Shown here: positions 36,403 to 45,863 of the stretch, in pieces | How positions within the stretch are numbered: position 1 is the stretch's first letter | How the letters are laid out: every line of letters begins with the position of its first letter | NCBI GenBank assembly: GCA_002340355.1 | Contig: DDLX01000028.1 | Location: forward strand, 496,001 to 560,000 | Direction of reading: 5' to 3' | DNA length: 64,000 bases | Origin: Cytophagales bacterium UBA2561 | GTDB taxonomy: Bacteria; Bacteroidota; Bacteroidia; Cytophagales; Thermoflexibacteraceae | The notes under the pieces: generated by a model | Seen by the model: only the letters and a program-made list of their open reading frames with translations | Told to the model about the DNA's origin: nothing | Databases searched by the model: none | Translations under genes and position numbers: made by a program

Positions 36403-39390
36403 TTACAAAGTACGTTTCACTTCTGTTTCTTCGTAGGCTTCAATGACATCCCCTACTTTAATATCATTATAGTTTTTAATACTGATGCCACACTCATAAT
36501 TATTTTTGACTTCTGCAACATCATCCTTAAATCGTTTGAGTGCCAAAACTTCTCCACCTGTTTCTCCACCATAAATCACAATTCCATCTCGAATCAGACG
36601 TAATTTAGAGGAACGTTTAATAATGCCTTCAGTGACATAACAACCTGCCACCATTCCCACTTTCGAGATTTTGAAAGTATTCCGAACTTCAGCAGTTCCC
36701 GTGATTTCTTCCTTGATAGTTGGTGCTAACATGCCTTCCATCGCTGCTTTGACCTCATCAATAGCATTGTAAATAACTGAGTACAAGCGAATTTCAACAC
36801 TTTCTTTCTCCGCTAATTTTCGAGCGGATGGAGAAGGACGTACTTGGAAACCAATAATAATGGCATCTGAAGCGGTTGCCAATAATACATCCGATTCTGA
36901 AATTTGTCCAACAGCTTTCTGGATAATATTTACTTCGACTTCATCTGTTGATAATTTGAGCAATGAATCTGATAGGGCTTCAACAGAACCGTCCACATCA
37001 CCCTTCAAGATGATATTAAGTTGTTGGAAGTTACCCAGCGCAATTCGTCTACCCAAATCAGTCAAGGTTGTTCGGACAGTAGCTCGAATCCCTTGCTCTC
37101 GCAAAATCTGTCCTCTTCGAGTGGCAATATCACGCGCTTCTCGTTCGTTTTGGAGGACATTGAATTTATCACCTGCTTGTGGCGCGCCATTTAAGCCCAA
37201 AACCTGTACTGGTGTAGCAGGCATTGCTTTTTTCTGTCGCTTGCCAAGGTGATTGGTCATTGCCTTAACCCGTCCATGATTTGCTCCTGCCAGAATAATA
37301 TCCCCAATTTTGAGCGTACCTCCTTGAATGAGGATTGTAGAGACATAACCTTTTCCTTTATCTAGGAAGGCTTCAATAACCGTTCCCGTAGCAGGCTTAC
37401 TTGGGTTAGCTTGTAATTCAAGAACTTCTGCCTCTAATAAAACAGCTTCTAATAAATCTTCAACTCCACTCCCTGTTTTCGCTGAAATTTCTTGGCATTG
37501 GTATTTTCCACCCCAATCTTCAACCAAGATATTCATTTGTGAAAGTTCTTCCTTAATTCTATTAGGGTTAGACTCAGGCTTATCAATTTTATTCAATGCA
37601 AAAACAATCGGAACGCCTGCTACCTGAGCATGATTAATCGCTTCTTTAGTTTGTGGCATAACACTATCATCAGCCGCAATAACGACAATAACAACATCAG
37701 TTACTTTTGCACCACGCGCCCGCATTGCCGTAAACGCTTCGTGTCCTGGAGTATCTAAGAACGTGATAGACTTTCCGCTATCCGTCTTTACTTTATATGC
37801 TCCAATGTGCTGCGTAATTCCACCTGCTTCACCTTCAGTAATTTTAGAATCCCGAATATAATCTAGTAAAGAGGTCTTACCATGATCAACATGTCCCATG
37901 ATGGTCACAATCGGCGCACGATCTTTAAGGTCTTCTTCTTTATCCTCAATTTCTAAATCAACCTTAATCTCTTCTTCTGCTGATGCAAACTCAACTTCAT
38001 ACCCAAATTCATCTGCAATAAAAGTAATCGCTTCGGCATCAAGTCGTTGATTAATTGAGACAAACATCCCCAATGCCAAACATTTCGAGATAACATCATT
38101 CACAGAAACTTCCATCAGTACAGCCAAGTCATTTGCCGAAATAAATTCGGTTACTCTCAACTTCTTAGCTTCCTCTTTGCGTTGTAGTGCTTCTCGGCGT
38201 TCTCGTTCAAGGCGTTTATCTTTTTTCTGACGGCGGGCAGCTTTTCCTGTTCCTGATTTAGACCCACCACTCAAACGAGCTAGTGTATCCTTAATTTTTT
38301 CCTGAATTTCCTTATCCGTAATCTGCTGATTTGCAGGCTGTTTATCTGTCTTTTTTCTACGACGTTGCCTTCTATCTTGATTTCGGTTATTTCCTTGTCC
38401 TGCTCTAGTCTGTCCACCTCTGTTATTTTGCCCTCTATTATTATTTTGTCCCTTGTTTCCGTCTTTCTGGTTATTTTTATTGGTAGCAGGCTTGTTTTTA
38501 TTATCTCCTTTCTGAGTATTGCCCTGTTGTTGATTCTGATTGTTTCCTTGTTTTTGCCCTTGTCCTTGGGTAGCAGGTTTTCGGATACGTTTTCGTTTCC
38601 GTCTTCGTCTCCGTCCGCTTCCTTCTTCTTTATTTCCTTGCCCAGATTTCTTCTTTTTTTCTGTAGGCAGCTCAATTTTTCCCAGTACCTTCAAGCCCTG
38701 TAACTTCTCTGCTTTTGCCTCAATTACTTGGCTTTTATCTCCTGTTTCTTCGGTGGTTGTAGTCGAAGAATTGACTGGTGATTCTGCTTTCACGACTTTT
38801 TCCTTTGGAGTATTTGTCTCAGACTGAGTTCCTTTATCTGATTCATCTTTAGGAAAGGGAGCATTTTTAGACTGATTTCCAAGATTTGGACTATCTGTCT
38901 GTGTTTTTCGGCGTTTACGGTCTCTACGACGATTACGTCTTCGCCTCGAAGAGTTTTCCTTCTCTTTCTTGACTTCATTGAGATCAATTTTCCCAACTAC
39001 TTTCAAGCCTCCGCCTTTGATTTCACCCTTGGCTTTAATAAGCTCTTCTTCACTTTTGGTTTCGGGTGTGGTATTTGTTGTATTTGTTTTGTCCGTCACA
39101 AGTAATTGGTCATCGTCGGGATTCTTGGAATCATTCGATTCCTTGTCAGGGTCAGCGATAATAATATTTTCGCTTTTTTTCGAAATGCTGAGATTGGAAG
39201 CCTCTTTTTTGGTCGCTATCGAAGCCTCAAATTCTTTTGCCAGAATATTATACTGTTCACGCGTAATGCGAGCATTCGGCTTGCTGTCCACCTCATAGCC
39301 TTTGTCGGACAGGTGTCGGGTGATTGTCGAAATTCCGACATTCAGCTTCTTCGCCACATGGCTCAACCTCATCATTTGTTTACTTGACAT
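36403..39390 (-). CDS. infB: Translation initiation factor IF-2
   Basis: 995 aa from the ATG at 39390 (MSSKQMMRLSHVAKKLNVG); an in-frame ATG at 39465 adds an unlikely basic extension. The N-terminus has an IF2_N-like helix module (RLSHVAKKLNVGISTITRHL), a long charged, Lys/Asn/Gln-rich spacer (about 100-380), a second IF2_N-like module (ITEFISANDLAVLMEVSVNDV), the G domain (GHVDHGKTSLLD, DTPGHEAF, NKID) and C-terminal fMet-tRNA binding domains. It positions initiator tRNA on the ribosome. It is third in the rimP-nusA-infB order but separated from nusA by 410 bp. Confidence 0.97.
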   Translation of the reverse strand: MSSKQMMRLSHVAKKLNVGISTITRHLSDKGYEVDSKPNARITREQYNILAKEFEASIATKKEASNLSISKKSENIIIADPDKESNDSKNPDDDQLLVTDKTNTTNTTPETKSEEELIKAKGEIKGGGLKVVGKIDLNEVKKEKENSSRRRRNRRRDRKRRKTQTDSPNLGNQSKNAPFPKDESDKGTQSETNTPKEKVVKAESPVNSSTTTTEETGDKSQVIEAKAEKLQGLKVLGKIELPTEKKKKSGQGNKEEGSGRRRRRKRKRIRKPATQGQGQKQGNNQNQQQGNTQKGDNKNKPATNKNNQKDGNKGQNNNRGQNNRGGQTRAGQGNNRNQDRRQRRRKKTDKQPANQQITDKEIQEKIKDTLARLSGGSKSGTGKAARRQKKDKRLERERREALQRKEEAKKLRVTEFISANDLAVLMEVSVNDVISKCLALGMFVSINQRLDAEAITFIADEFGYEVEFASAEEEIKVDLEIEDKEEDLKDRAPIVTIMGHVDHGKTSLLDYIRDSKITEGEAGGITQHIGAYKVKTDSGKSITFLDTPGHEAFTAMRARGAKVTDVVIVVIAADDSVMPQTKEAINHAQVAGVPIVFALNKIDKPESNPNRIKEELSQMNILVEDWGGKYQCQEISAKTGSGVEDLLEAVLLEAEVLELQANPSKPATGTVIEAFLDKGKGYVSTILIQGGTLKIGDIILAGANHGRVKAMTNHLGKRQKKAMPATPVQVLGLNGAPQAGDKFNVLQNEREARDIATRRGQILREQGIRATVRTTLTDLGRRIALGNFQQLNIILKGDVDGSVEALSDSLLKLSTDEVEVNIIQKAVGQISESDVLLATASDAIIIGFQVRPSPSARKLAEKESVEIRLYSVIYNAIDEVKAAMEGMLAPTIKEEITGTAEVRNTFKISKVGMVAGCYVTEGIIKRSSKLRLIRDGIVIYGGETGGEVLALKRFKDDVAEVKNNYECGISIKNYNDIKVGDVIEAYEETEVKRTL

Positions 39391-39507
39391 ATAAATAGTC
39401 TCCCTTGTCGTTTTTAATTTTCGTTTGTGGTAACTATATCTTTCCCCGTTTTTCAATTGACCCAATGGGGTTTTTCGGTGCTACTCTCTGAAAGATAAAA
39501 TGATAAA

Positions 39508-39530
39508 AGTTTCCGTTTTCTTCGGAAACT
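39508..39530 (-). terminator. Hairpin with T-rich tail in the infB leader
   Basis: 8-bp stem, 7-nt loop, then TTTTATCATTTTATC on the minus strand. It could be a terminator or attenuator. Confidence 0.5.
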
Positions 39531-39741
39531 CCCTAGTTTTCAGCCCTCAAAAAACCAAATAATTTCGATAAATTTGTTCTCATAAAGCCTCTACGGGAAA
39601 AATCGAATGCAAAATTAAGATTCTTTCGGCAATAGGACAAATATTATTCGGATTGAATTTTAAAATCTTTTAACAACTTCCTAATTTTATCCTGTTTTTG
39701 CCATTTTTTCGGAATTTTTTACCAAACTTTATTAAATAATA

Positions 39742-39776
39742 CCTTTGGCATGACTTTTTTTATCCGATACCAAAGG
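39742..39776 (-). terminator. Possible terminator after nusA
   Basis: 7-bp stem CCTTTGG/CCAAAGG with a long, A-rich loop, followed by TATTATTT on the minus strand. Confidence 0.4.
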
Positions 39777-39800
39777 CAATATATATTTAAATTATTAAGT

Positions 39801-41048
39801 TTATTCAAATTCCTTTTGTAAAACTTCTAAAATAAAATCAATAGACTCTTCTTCCAAGTCTGTACGGCGTACTAAATCATCTTTACTAACCGAGAGAATA
39901 CTTTTAGCAGTATCTAATCCAATTTTATAAAACTCTTCAAGCATCCATTCCTCGATAATATCCGAGAATTCTGATAACTCGACATCCTCCTCGTCCTGTT
40001 CTACGTCTGTAATTTCTCGGAAAACATCAATCTCAATGCCTACTAATTTCCCTGCTAATCGAATGTTTTGTCCACCACGTCCAATTGCTAAAGAAACTTG
40101 ATCACGAGGCAAAAATACAGAAGCGCGATTACTTTCATCATCAATCTTAATAGAGCTAATCTTAGCAGGACTCAAAGCACGAGTAATGAATAAGTCCATA
40201 TTTTCAGTAAAATTAATTACGTCAATATTTTCATTTCGTAATTCCCGAACAATACTGTGAATCCGAACCCCTTTCATCCCTACACAAGCCCCTACAGGAT
40301 CAATACGGTCATCATAGGACTCCACTGAAACTTTTGCCCGTTCACCTGGTTCTCGAACTACTTTCTTGATGGTGATTACTCCATCAAAAATTTCAGGAAC
40401 TTCCGCTTCAAAAAGTCGTTCCAAAAACGCAGGAGCCGTTCGTGATAAAATAATCTTAGGATTTCCATTGAGCATTTCTACCCGATGAATAATTGCTCGA
40501 ATCGTATCTCCTTTCCGAAAACGGTCTTTTGGAATTTGTTCATTTCGAGGTAATGAAAGTTCATTTTCATCATTATCAACTACAATAATCTCACGCCCTA
40601 AAACTTGATAAACTTCACCTGTAATGACATCTCCTACACGGTCTTTATATTTTTGGAATAAAATATCTTTTTCCAAATCTTTGACTTTCTGAATCAGTGT
40701 CTGGCGAGCCGTTTGTACCGCTCTACGTCCAAAATCTTGAATCTTAACTTCTTCTGCTACCTCCTCTCCTACTTCAAAATCAGGCTCAATCTTTTTTGCC
40801 TGTTTTAGTTTTATTTGAAAGTTTTCATCAAAATCCTCAGTATTATCTGCTACGATTTGTCGATACCGCCAAATTTCCAAGTCGCCCTTTTCGACATTGA
40901 TAATTACATCAAAATTTTCGTCCGAGATAAATCGTTTACGTACCATCGTTCGAAAAACATCCTCCAGAATCCGAATCATAGTCGGACGGTCAATGCGTTT
41001 CATCCGAGCAAAATCAGCAAACGAATCAATGAGCGAAGCACTCTGCAT
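39801..41048 (-). CDS. nusA: Transcription termination/antitermination factor NusA
   Basis: 415 aa. N-terminal RNAP-binding domain (SASLIDSFADFARMKRIDRPTMIRILEDVFRTMVRKRF), S1 domain (KDRVGDVITGEVYQV), then two KH domains (VGACVGMKGVRIHSIVREL and VSLAIGRGGQNIRLAGKLVGIEI), and a short C-terminal acidic end with a helix-hairpin-like segment. It binds RNA polymerase and modulates pausing and termination. It is about 100 bp after rimP. Confidence 0.97.
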   Translation of the reverse strand: MQSASLIDSFADFARMKRIDRPTMIRILEDVFRTMVRKRFISDENFDVIINVEKGDLEIWRYRQIVADNTEDFDENFQIKLKQAKKIEPDFEVGEEVAEEVKIQDFGRRAVQTARQTLIQKVKDLEKDILFQKYKDRVGDVITGEVYQVLGREIIVVDNDENELSLPRNEQIPKDRFRKGDTIRAIIHRVEMLNGNPKIILSRTAPAFLERLFEAEVPEIFDGVITIKKVVREPGERAKVSVESYDDRIDPVGACVGMKGVRIHSIVRELRNENIDVINFTENMDLFITRALSPAKISSIKIDDESNRASVFLPRDQVSLAIGRGGQNIRLAGKLVGIEIDVFREITDVEQDEEDVELSEFSDIIEEWMLEEFYKIGLDTAKSILSVSKDDLVRRTDLEEESIDFILEVLQKEFE

Positions 41049-41149
41049 AATTTTTAGGATTTATATTTTTTATATTTTTCAGTTTTCATCTTAACATAGC
41101 TAATAAGTAGCTAAACAATTGATACTTATTAAATTGATCTTCGAATTTC

Positions 41150-41653
41150 TTAAAACATTACCTTAACGATTGTCTGTTCAATATCAGAAAATAATATTTC
41201 TGTAGGTACTTTTGCCAACTGCATTTTTCTAGCTTTAGGAGTTCCTTTTTTTCGTCTCACCTCTTCCAGAATTTGAATTGAATCTTCATTTACTTCAATT
41301 AATTTTCCTATAAGTTGCTGATTTTCTATAGTTTGAATCTCCAAAAAACGATTGATGTTTTTAGCATATTGTCGTTCTAACTTCAAAGGTACTCCGACAC
41401 CTGCTGAAGCAACTTCTAAAATATACGGTACATCTATCCAATCATTTTCTTCAATCATTGCCCCTAATTTTCGACTTACTTCAGCACATTGGTCAATCGT
41501 AATGCCATTATCACCATCCAGTATAATTTGGATTTTGACTTTGCCAGTTTCTGAAATTTGAATTTCGACTGGAAACAAATCAGTTGATAATAATTCCTCA
41601 GCTAAAACTTTAGTCAAAGTCGTTTTCAAATTTACTATTGAATTGGTCATCAA
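41150..41653 (-). CDS. rimP: Ribosome maturation factor RimP
   Basis: 167 aa; required for 30S subunit maturation. The block GDNGITIDQCAEVSRKLGAMIEE and YILEVASAGVGVPLKLERQY fit the RimP family, and the C-terminal SH3-like half (LIGKLIEVNEDSIQILEEV) follows. The start could be 41653 or the next ATG at 41650. A strong hairpin with a T-run lies in the leader, 110 bp upstream. Confidence 0.93.
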   Translation of the reverse strand: MMTNSIVNLKTTLTKVLAEELLSTDLFPVEIQISETGKVKIQIILDGDNGITIDQCAEVSRKLGAMIEENDWIDVPYILEVASAGVGVPLKLERQYAKNINRFLEIQTIENQQLIGKLIEVNEDSIQILEEVRRKKGTPKARKMQLAKVPTEILFSDIEQTIVKVMF

Positions 41654-41759
41654 AAAACACTTTTTAAAGTAAAATCATCTATTAATAATGGGTATCCAAG
41701 ATCTCGTATCTTCAAGAAATTATACAGTAACCTCCATCCTACTCTTTGTAAATGATTAC

Positions 41760-41792
41760 AAAAAAAATAGGAGGAAACAATTTCCCCCTATT
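41760..41792 (-). terminator. Terminator-like hairpin in the rimP leader
   Basis: AATAGGAGGAAA (41766-41777) with TTTCCCCCTATT (41781-41792), 12 pairs with one mismatch and a 3-nt loop; on the minus strand it is followed by seven Ts. It lies upstream of rimP, so it could attenuate the operon or end a small RNA. Confidence 0.72.
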
Positions 41793-41992
41793 CAGAATCC
41801 CATTTTTGCAAATCTACAAAAACCAGTTTAGAAAACCAAATACTTCTGATTGTCACCTTAAAGAAAAGGGATTACGAAATCCAAACAGCACATAAAAATA
41901 TTAACACATTATATTACTGGGTGTATCACAGATTATCTACTTTTAAAATACAGTAGAATTACCCTTAAGTTTCAAATTTTTTTCTAAAGTCG

Positions 41993-42000
41993 TATTTTTG
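41993..42000 (+). promoter_or_regulatory. -7 element of the mutS2 promoter
   Basis: TATTTTTG matches TAnnTTTG, 58 bp before the ATG. A good -33 is not clear. Confidence 0.45.
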
Positions 42001-42058
42001 TGTCCCATTTTGATTTTTAGAAAACTTCAAAACTAAATTTAGACCAAAAAATAGAAGA

Positions 42059-44458
42059 ATGTTATACCCTAAGAGCTTTCCAGAAAAAATTGATTTTGAG
42101 AGAATTAAAGAATTAGTATGTGAAGAGTGTGCAGGACAATTAGGCATTGCTTTTGTAGAACGAATGCGCTTTTGGACACGTCATGATGTCGTAAAAAAAT
42201 TATTAGGACAAACTGAGGAGTTTCGCCAAATTTTACTTTCAGGGGATTATTTCCCAACAGGTAATTTTCTAGATGTATCAACGGCACTCCAAAAAGCCAA
42301 AGTATTGGGCAATTATCTTTCTGAGGAAGAATTTCAAGATATTCGGTTATCTTTAGAAACTTTAAGAGGATGTCTCAAATTTTTTGAAGAACAGCCTGAA
42401 GAAGCCTATACCGAACTTCGAAGATTAACTGAGCAAGTTGAGTTTAATACTTTGATTTTAAAAGAGATAGAAAAAGTCATAGACGAACGAGGAAAAATGC
42501 GGGACAATGCTTCTCCTCAATTACGAGAAATTCGGATGCGAATTAGTTCGGCAGAAAGTCGTTTGCGCCGACAACTTGACCAAATCCTGCGAAACCTTAA
42601 AAATCAAGGACTTATCGAAGGTGATACAATGCTAACGATTCGGGAAGGGCGAATGGTGATTCCTCTTCGTGCCGAACACAAACGCCGTCTCAAAGGCTTT
42701 ATTCATGATACTTCAACTTCAGGACAGACTCTTTTTATCGAACCCGAAGAGTCCTTAGAAATTAATAATGAAATTCGAGAACTAAATTCAGAAGAGCGTA
42801 GAGAAATTATTAGAATTTTAACTAATTTGACTAATATCTTACGTCCTGAAATTCCTGCCTTAGAGAAAGCTTACCACTTTTTAGGAATGATAGATTTTAT
42901 TCGGGCAAAAGCTCGATTCGCTTTAAATTTTGATGCCGTTCATCCTGAATTATCTTCAACACCTGCCTTGAATTGGGAAAATGCTCGACATCCATTATTA
43001 GAAATCACCTTGAAAAACCAGCACAAAACAATTGCTCCTCTTTATATTAAGCTAGATAATGAAAATAGAATTTTATTGATTTCAGGTCCCAATGCAGGCG
43101 GAAAATCAGTTTGCCTGAAAACTGTCGCTCTCTTACAATTTATGTTACAATCAGGCTTATTAGTTCCTGTCAATGAGAACTCAGTTTTTGGCATTTTTGA
43201 AACACTTTGCATTGATATTGGAGACGAACAATCTCTTGAAAATGACCTAAGTACATATAGTTCACACCTCAAGAATATGAAACATTCATTGCAATTTGCC
43301 AATGAAAAATCATTATGTTTGGTTGATGAATTTGGAACAGGAACAGACCCTGATTTTGGCGGAATTATTGCCGAAGTGATCTTAGAAAAATTAAATGAAA
43401 AGAAGACTTATGGAGTTATTACGACCCATTATACCAATCTGAAAATTTTTGCAGAGAAAACCAAGGGAATCATTAATGGGGCAATGCGTTATGATGTTGA
43501 AAAATTAGAGCCACTTTTTCAATTAGAAATCGGAAAACCAGGGAGTTCTTTTGCTTTAGAGATTGCTCAAAAAATTGGATTACCTCGTGAAGTAGTCAAA
43601 CTTTCCAGAGAACGACTTGGACAAGACAAGGTGCAAATGGAAAAGTTATTGAAGAGTCTGGAGCAAGAACGAAAGGCGTTTTATGACAAAAATATGCGTT
43701 TGAAAAAGGAAAAAAGAGACCTTGAACAAACCTTAGAAAAGTACAATACTTTAAAAGAGAAATTTGAAACAAAACGTCAGGATTTAATGAATGAGGCTCG
43801 ACGAGAAGCGAAACAAGTTTTAGCTGAAGCTAATCAGAAAATCGAGCATACGATTCGAGAAATTCGGGAGACCCAAGCTGAAAAAGAGCGCACCAAAACC
43901 CTACGCAAAGAACTCCAAGATTTTGATAAAACCATTAAAAAACCTGTTTTTAAGAAAGAACCTAAACCCGAAGTCAAAGTTACGGGAGGAACAATTCAAG
44001 TAGGTGATTTTGTAAAACTTAAAGATTCAGAAACCATTGGAGAAGTTTTAGAAATCAAAGGTAAGGATGTCAAAATTCAGATTGGAGCATTACGTTCAAA
44101 TATCAAATTAAAACGGCTGGTCAAAATAAGTAAAAAGGATTTTACAAAATCAAAAAAAGCGAAATCAGCTCCTTCTACAAAAGGAATTAATTTGACCGTA
44201 AAAATGCAAAATTTCACCCATGATTTAGATATTCGTGGACAACGTCCTGAAGAAGTCATTCCCAAATTAGTACAATTTTTAGATGATGCCATTATGTTAG
44301 GTGCAGGACAGGTTCGTATTGTTCATGGTAAAGGAACGGGTGTTCTTCGACAAACGGTTCGTAGTCAGTTACGACATTATCGCCAAGTCATTCGAGTTTC
44401 AGATGAACATGCTGATCGAGGTGGAGCAGGAGTAACTTTAGTCAGTTTTGATATTTAA
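42059..44458 (+). CDS. mutS2: MutS2-family ATPase with Smr domain
   Basis: 799 aa. Core and lever domains, then the ABC-type ATPase with Walker A GPNAGGKS (about 343-350), the family block LCIDIGDEQSLENDLSTYSSHL and Walker B CLVDEFGTGTDP. A coiled coil is inserted in the ATPase C-terminal part, then a KOW-like stretch and the Smr nuclease-like domain (DLDIRGQRPEEVI ... VRIVHGKGTGVLR). MutS2 suppresses recombination and, in Bacillus, acts on collided ribosomes. It is convergent with thiD, whose stop lies only 1 bp after its own. Confidence 0.95.
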   Translation: MLYPKSFPEKIDFERIKELVCEECAGQLGIAFVERMRFWTRHDVVKKLLGQTEEFRQILLSGDYFPTGNFLDVSTALQKAKVLGNYLSEEEFQDIRLSLETLRGCLKFFEEQPEEAYTELRRLTEQVEFNTLILKEIEKVIDERGKMRDNASPQLREIRMRISSAESRLRRQLDQILRNLKNQGLIEGDTMLTIREGRMVIPLRAEHKRRLKGFIHDTSTSGQTLFIEPEESLEINNEIRELNSEERREIIRILTNLTNILRPEIPALEKAYHFLGMIDFIRAKARFALNFDAVHPELSSTPALNWENARHPLLEITLKNQHKTIAPLYIKLDNENRILLISGPNAGGKSVCLKTVALLQFMLQSGLLVPVNENSVFGIFETLCIDIGDEQSLENDLSTYSSHLKNMKHSLQFANEKSLCLVDEFGTGTDPDFGGIIAEVILEKLNEKKTYGVITTHYTNLKIFAEKTKGIINGAMRYDVEKLEPLFQLEIGKPGSSFALEIAQKIGLPREVVKLSRERLGQDKVQMEKLLKSLEQERKAFYDKNMRLKKEKRDLEQTLEKYNTLKEKFETKRQDLMNEARREAKQVLAEANQKIEHTIREIRETQAEKERTKTLRKELQDFDKTIKKPVFKKEPKPEVKVTGGTIQVGDFVKLKDSETIGEVLEIKGKDVKIQIGALRSNIKLKRLVKISKKDFTKSKKAKSAPSTKGINLTVKMQNFTHDLDIRGQRPEEVIPKLVQFLDDAIMLGAGQVRIVHGKGTGVLRQTVRSQLRHYRQVIRVSDEHADRGGAGVTLVSFDI

Positions 44459-44459
44459 A

Positions 44460-45287
44460 TTATTTCCAAAACTCAAAAAAATGGTGAACCGCTCCGTGTC
44501 CTTTTCCTAAGGTTTTATCTTTGGCGTAAAAAATGGCGGAAGTAATGTATTCTTTAGCCTTCTGAATTGCCAATTTTGGAGATTCACCATGTGCCAAAAA
44601 ACTAGCAATCGCAGAAGATAAAGTACATCCTGTTCCATGTGTATTTTTAGTTGAAATTCGTGAGGATTGAAGCATTTCACAAGTCTGACCATCAAATAAA
44701 ATATCAGTACTTTGGTTCAAGTCTGTAGTATGCTCTGTCCAATGTCCTCCTTTAATTAAAATATATTTTGCACCTAACTGATGAATAATTTTTCCCATTT
44801 CAATAATTAATTCTTTCGTAATATTTTGATTATCAGTAGAATTATTTGCTAAAACTTGGGCTTCGGGTAAGTTGGGTGTAACTATTGTTGCCAAGGGCAT
44901 TAGCCTTTGACAAATAGCCGAAATCGCTTCGTCCTGAATCAGTTTATCGCCACTTGTCGCTATCATTACGGGATCGAGAACAATATTTTTGAGGTGATAT
45001 TTTTGAATGATTTGAGCCACAATTTCGATAATTTCAACCGAATGTAGCATCCCAATCTTGATGGCATCTGCTCCAATATCACTTAAAACAGCTTCAAGTT
45101 GAGCCTCTACAATCTCTGTAGGAATAGGGTGAATTGCTGTTACACCTAGCGTATTCTGAGCGGTGATCGCTGTAATTGTAGATGTTCCAAAGCAACCTAA
45201 TGCGGAGAATGTTTTTAAATCTGCCTGAATTCCTGCCCCACCACCACTATCAGAACCTGCAATCGTTAATACTTTTTTGTATGTCAT
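44460..45287 (-). CDS. thiD: Hydroxymethylpyrimidine (phospho)kinase
   Basis: 275 aa ribokinase-fold enzyme phosphorylating HMP and HMP-P in thiamine synthesis. N-terminal TIAGSDSGGGAGIQADLKTFSALGCFG and C-terminal NTHGTGCTLSSAIAS are the family signatures. The gene stands alone here; no other thiamine gene or TPP riboswitch was seen nearby. Confidence 0.95.
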   Translation of the reverse strand: MTYKKVLTIAGSDSGGGAGIQADLKTFSALGCFGTSTITAITAQNTLGVTAIHPIPTEIVEAQLEAVLSDIGADAIKIGMLHSVEIIEIVAQIIQKYHLKNIVLDPVMIATSGDKLIQDEAISAICQRLMPLATIVTPNLPEAQVLANNSTDNQNITKELIIEMGKIIHQLGAKYILIKGGHWTEHTTDLNQSTDILFDGQTCEMLQSSRISTKNTHGTGCTLSSAIASFLAHGESPKLAIQKAKEYITSAIFYAKDKTLGKGHGAVHHFFEFWK

Positions 45288-45496
45288 AAAATTTTCTTTA
45301 AATATGATTAAAATTTAGCATCTTCCTTTTTATAAAAAAATACCTGTATCTAATTTCGCTTGAGTATAAAAAGATTTTCATTTAGAGGCATAAATCAGCT
45401 AAGTTAAACCTGATGAATAATAATTTTCGTACCAAGTTGATTTTAACTAATTTTGTATCATAAAGATTTTCCAAACACCAAATTCAAAAAAATATT

Positions 45497-45649
45497 ATGA
45501 ATACTCTTACACTTTATTATGTCATTGGGGCAATTGTTGTTGTTCACTTTATAGCTGGCATTGCATATTTGATTTATAAAATCAATAAAGCACCTTCTTC
45601 ATCAAATGATGAACAATCGAAAACTCACTCCTCAAGCAATATTGAATAA
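45497..45649 (+). CDS. 50-aa single-TM membrane peptide
   Basis: ATG 45497 to TAA 45647-45649. Residues 5-27 (TLYYVIGAIVVVHFIAGIAYLIY) form one TM helix, followed by a Lys/Asn stretch and a Ser-rich polar tail (SSSNDEQSKTHSSSNIE). TAATTTTG at 45448-45455 is a plausible -7 element 41 bp upstream. Short one-TM proteins with polar tails of this kind are common in Bacteroidota. The function is unknown. Confidence 0.65.
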   Translation: MNTLTLYYVIGAIVVVHFIAGIAYLIYKINKAPSSSNDEQSKTHSSSNIE

Positions 45650-45863
45650 TTTTCAGTTTAATTTTTTAAGATTTTAAAAATTAAAATACTAAAAATCAAT
45701 ATATTATATTATTTTTTTTCAAAAACAATTTTTTTTTCCTAAAAAGATAAGGGTAAACTTCTCTCTAAGCATCCTACTATTGAAAAGGCAATGAAATATA
45801 TGCCATTTTCCATCAAAAAAGCGTCAAATTAATCTTATATAATCATAAAGTTTATCTTGTATC

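Larger units (their letters stand above)
39391..39800 (-). other. 410-bp nusA-infB spacer with two hairpins
   Basis: Read on the minus strand, CCTTTGG/CCAAAGG (39742-39776) lies about 25 bp after nusA, and AGTTTCCG/CGGAAACT (39508-39530) followed by TTTTATC lies further down, about 118 bp before the infB start. No ORF. This suggests termination or attenuation and a separate infB leader. Confidence 0.6.
41654..42058. other. 405-bp divergent region between rimP and mutS2
   Basis: It holds a minus-strand terminator-like hairpin (41760-41792), a second dyad (GGATT/AATCC at about 41873-41886) and, on the plus strand, TATTTTTG at 41993-42000 as the likely mutS2 -7 element. There is no ORF over 60 codons that looks real. 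A leader RNA on the minus strand is possible. Confidence 0.6.
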
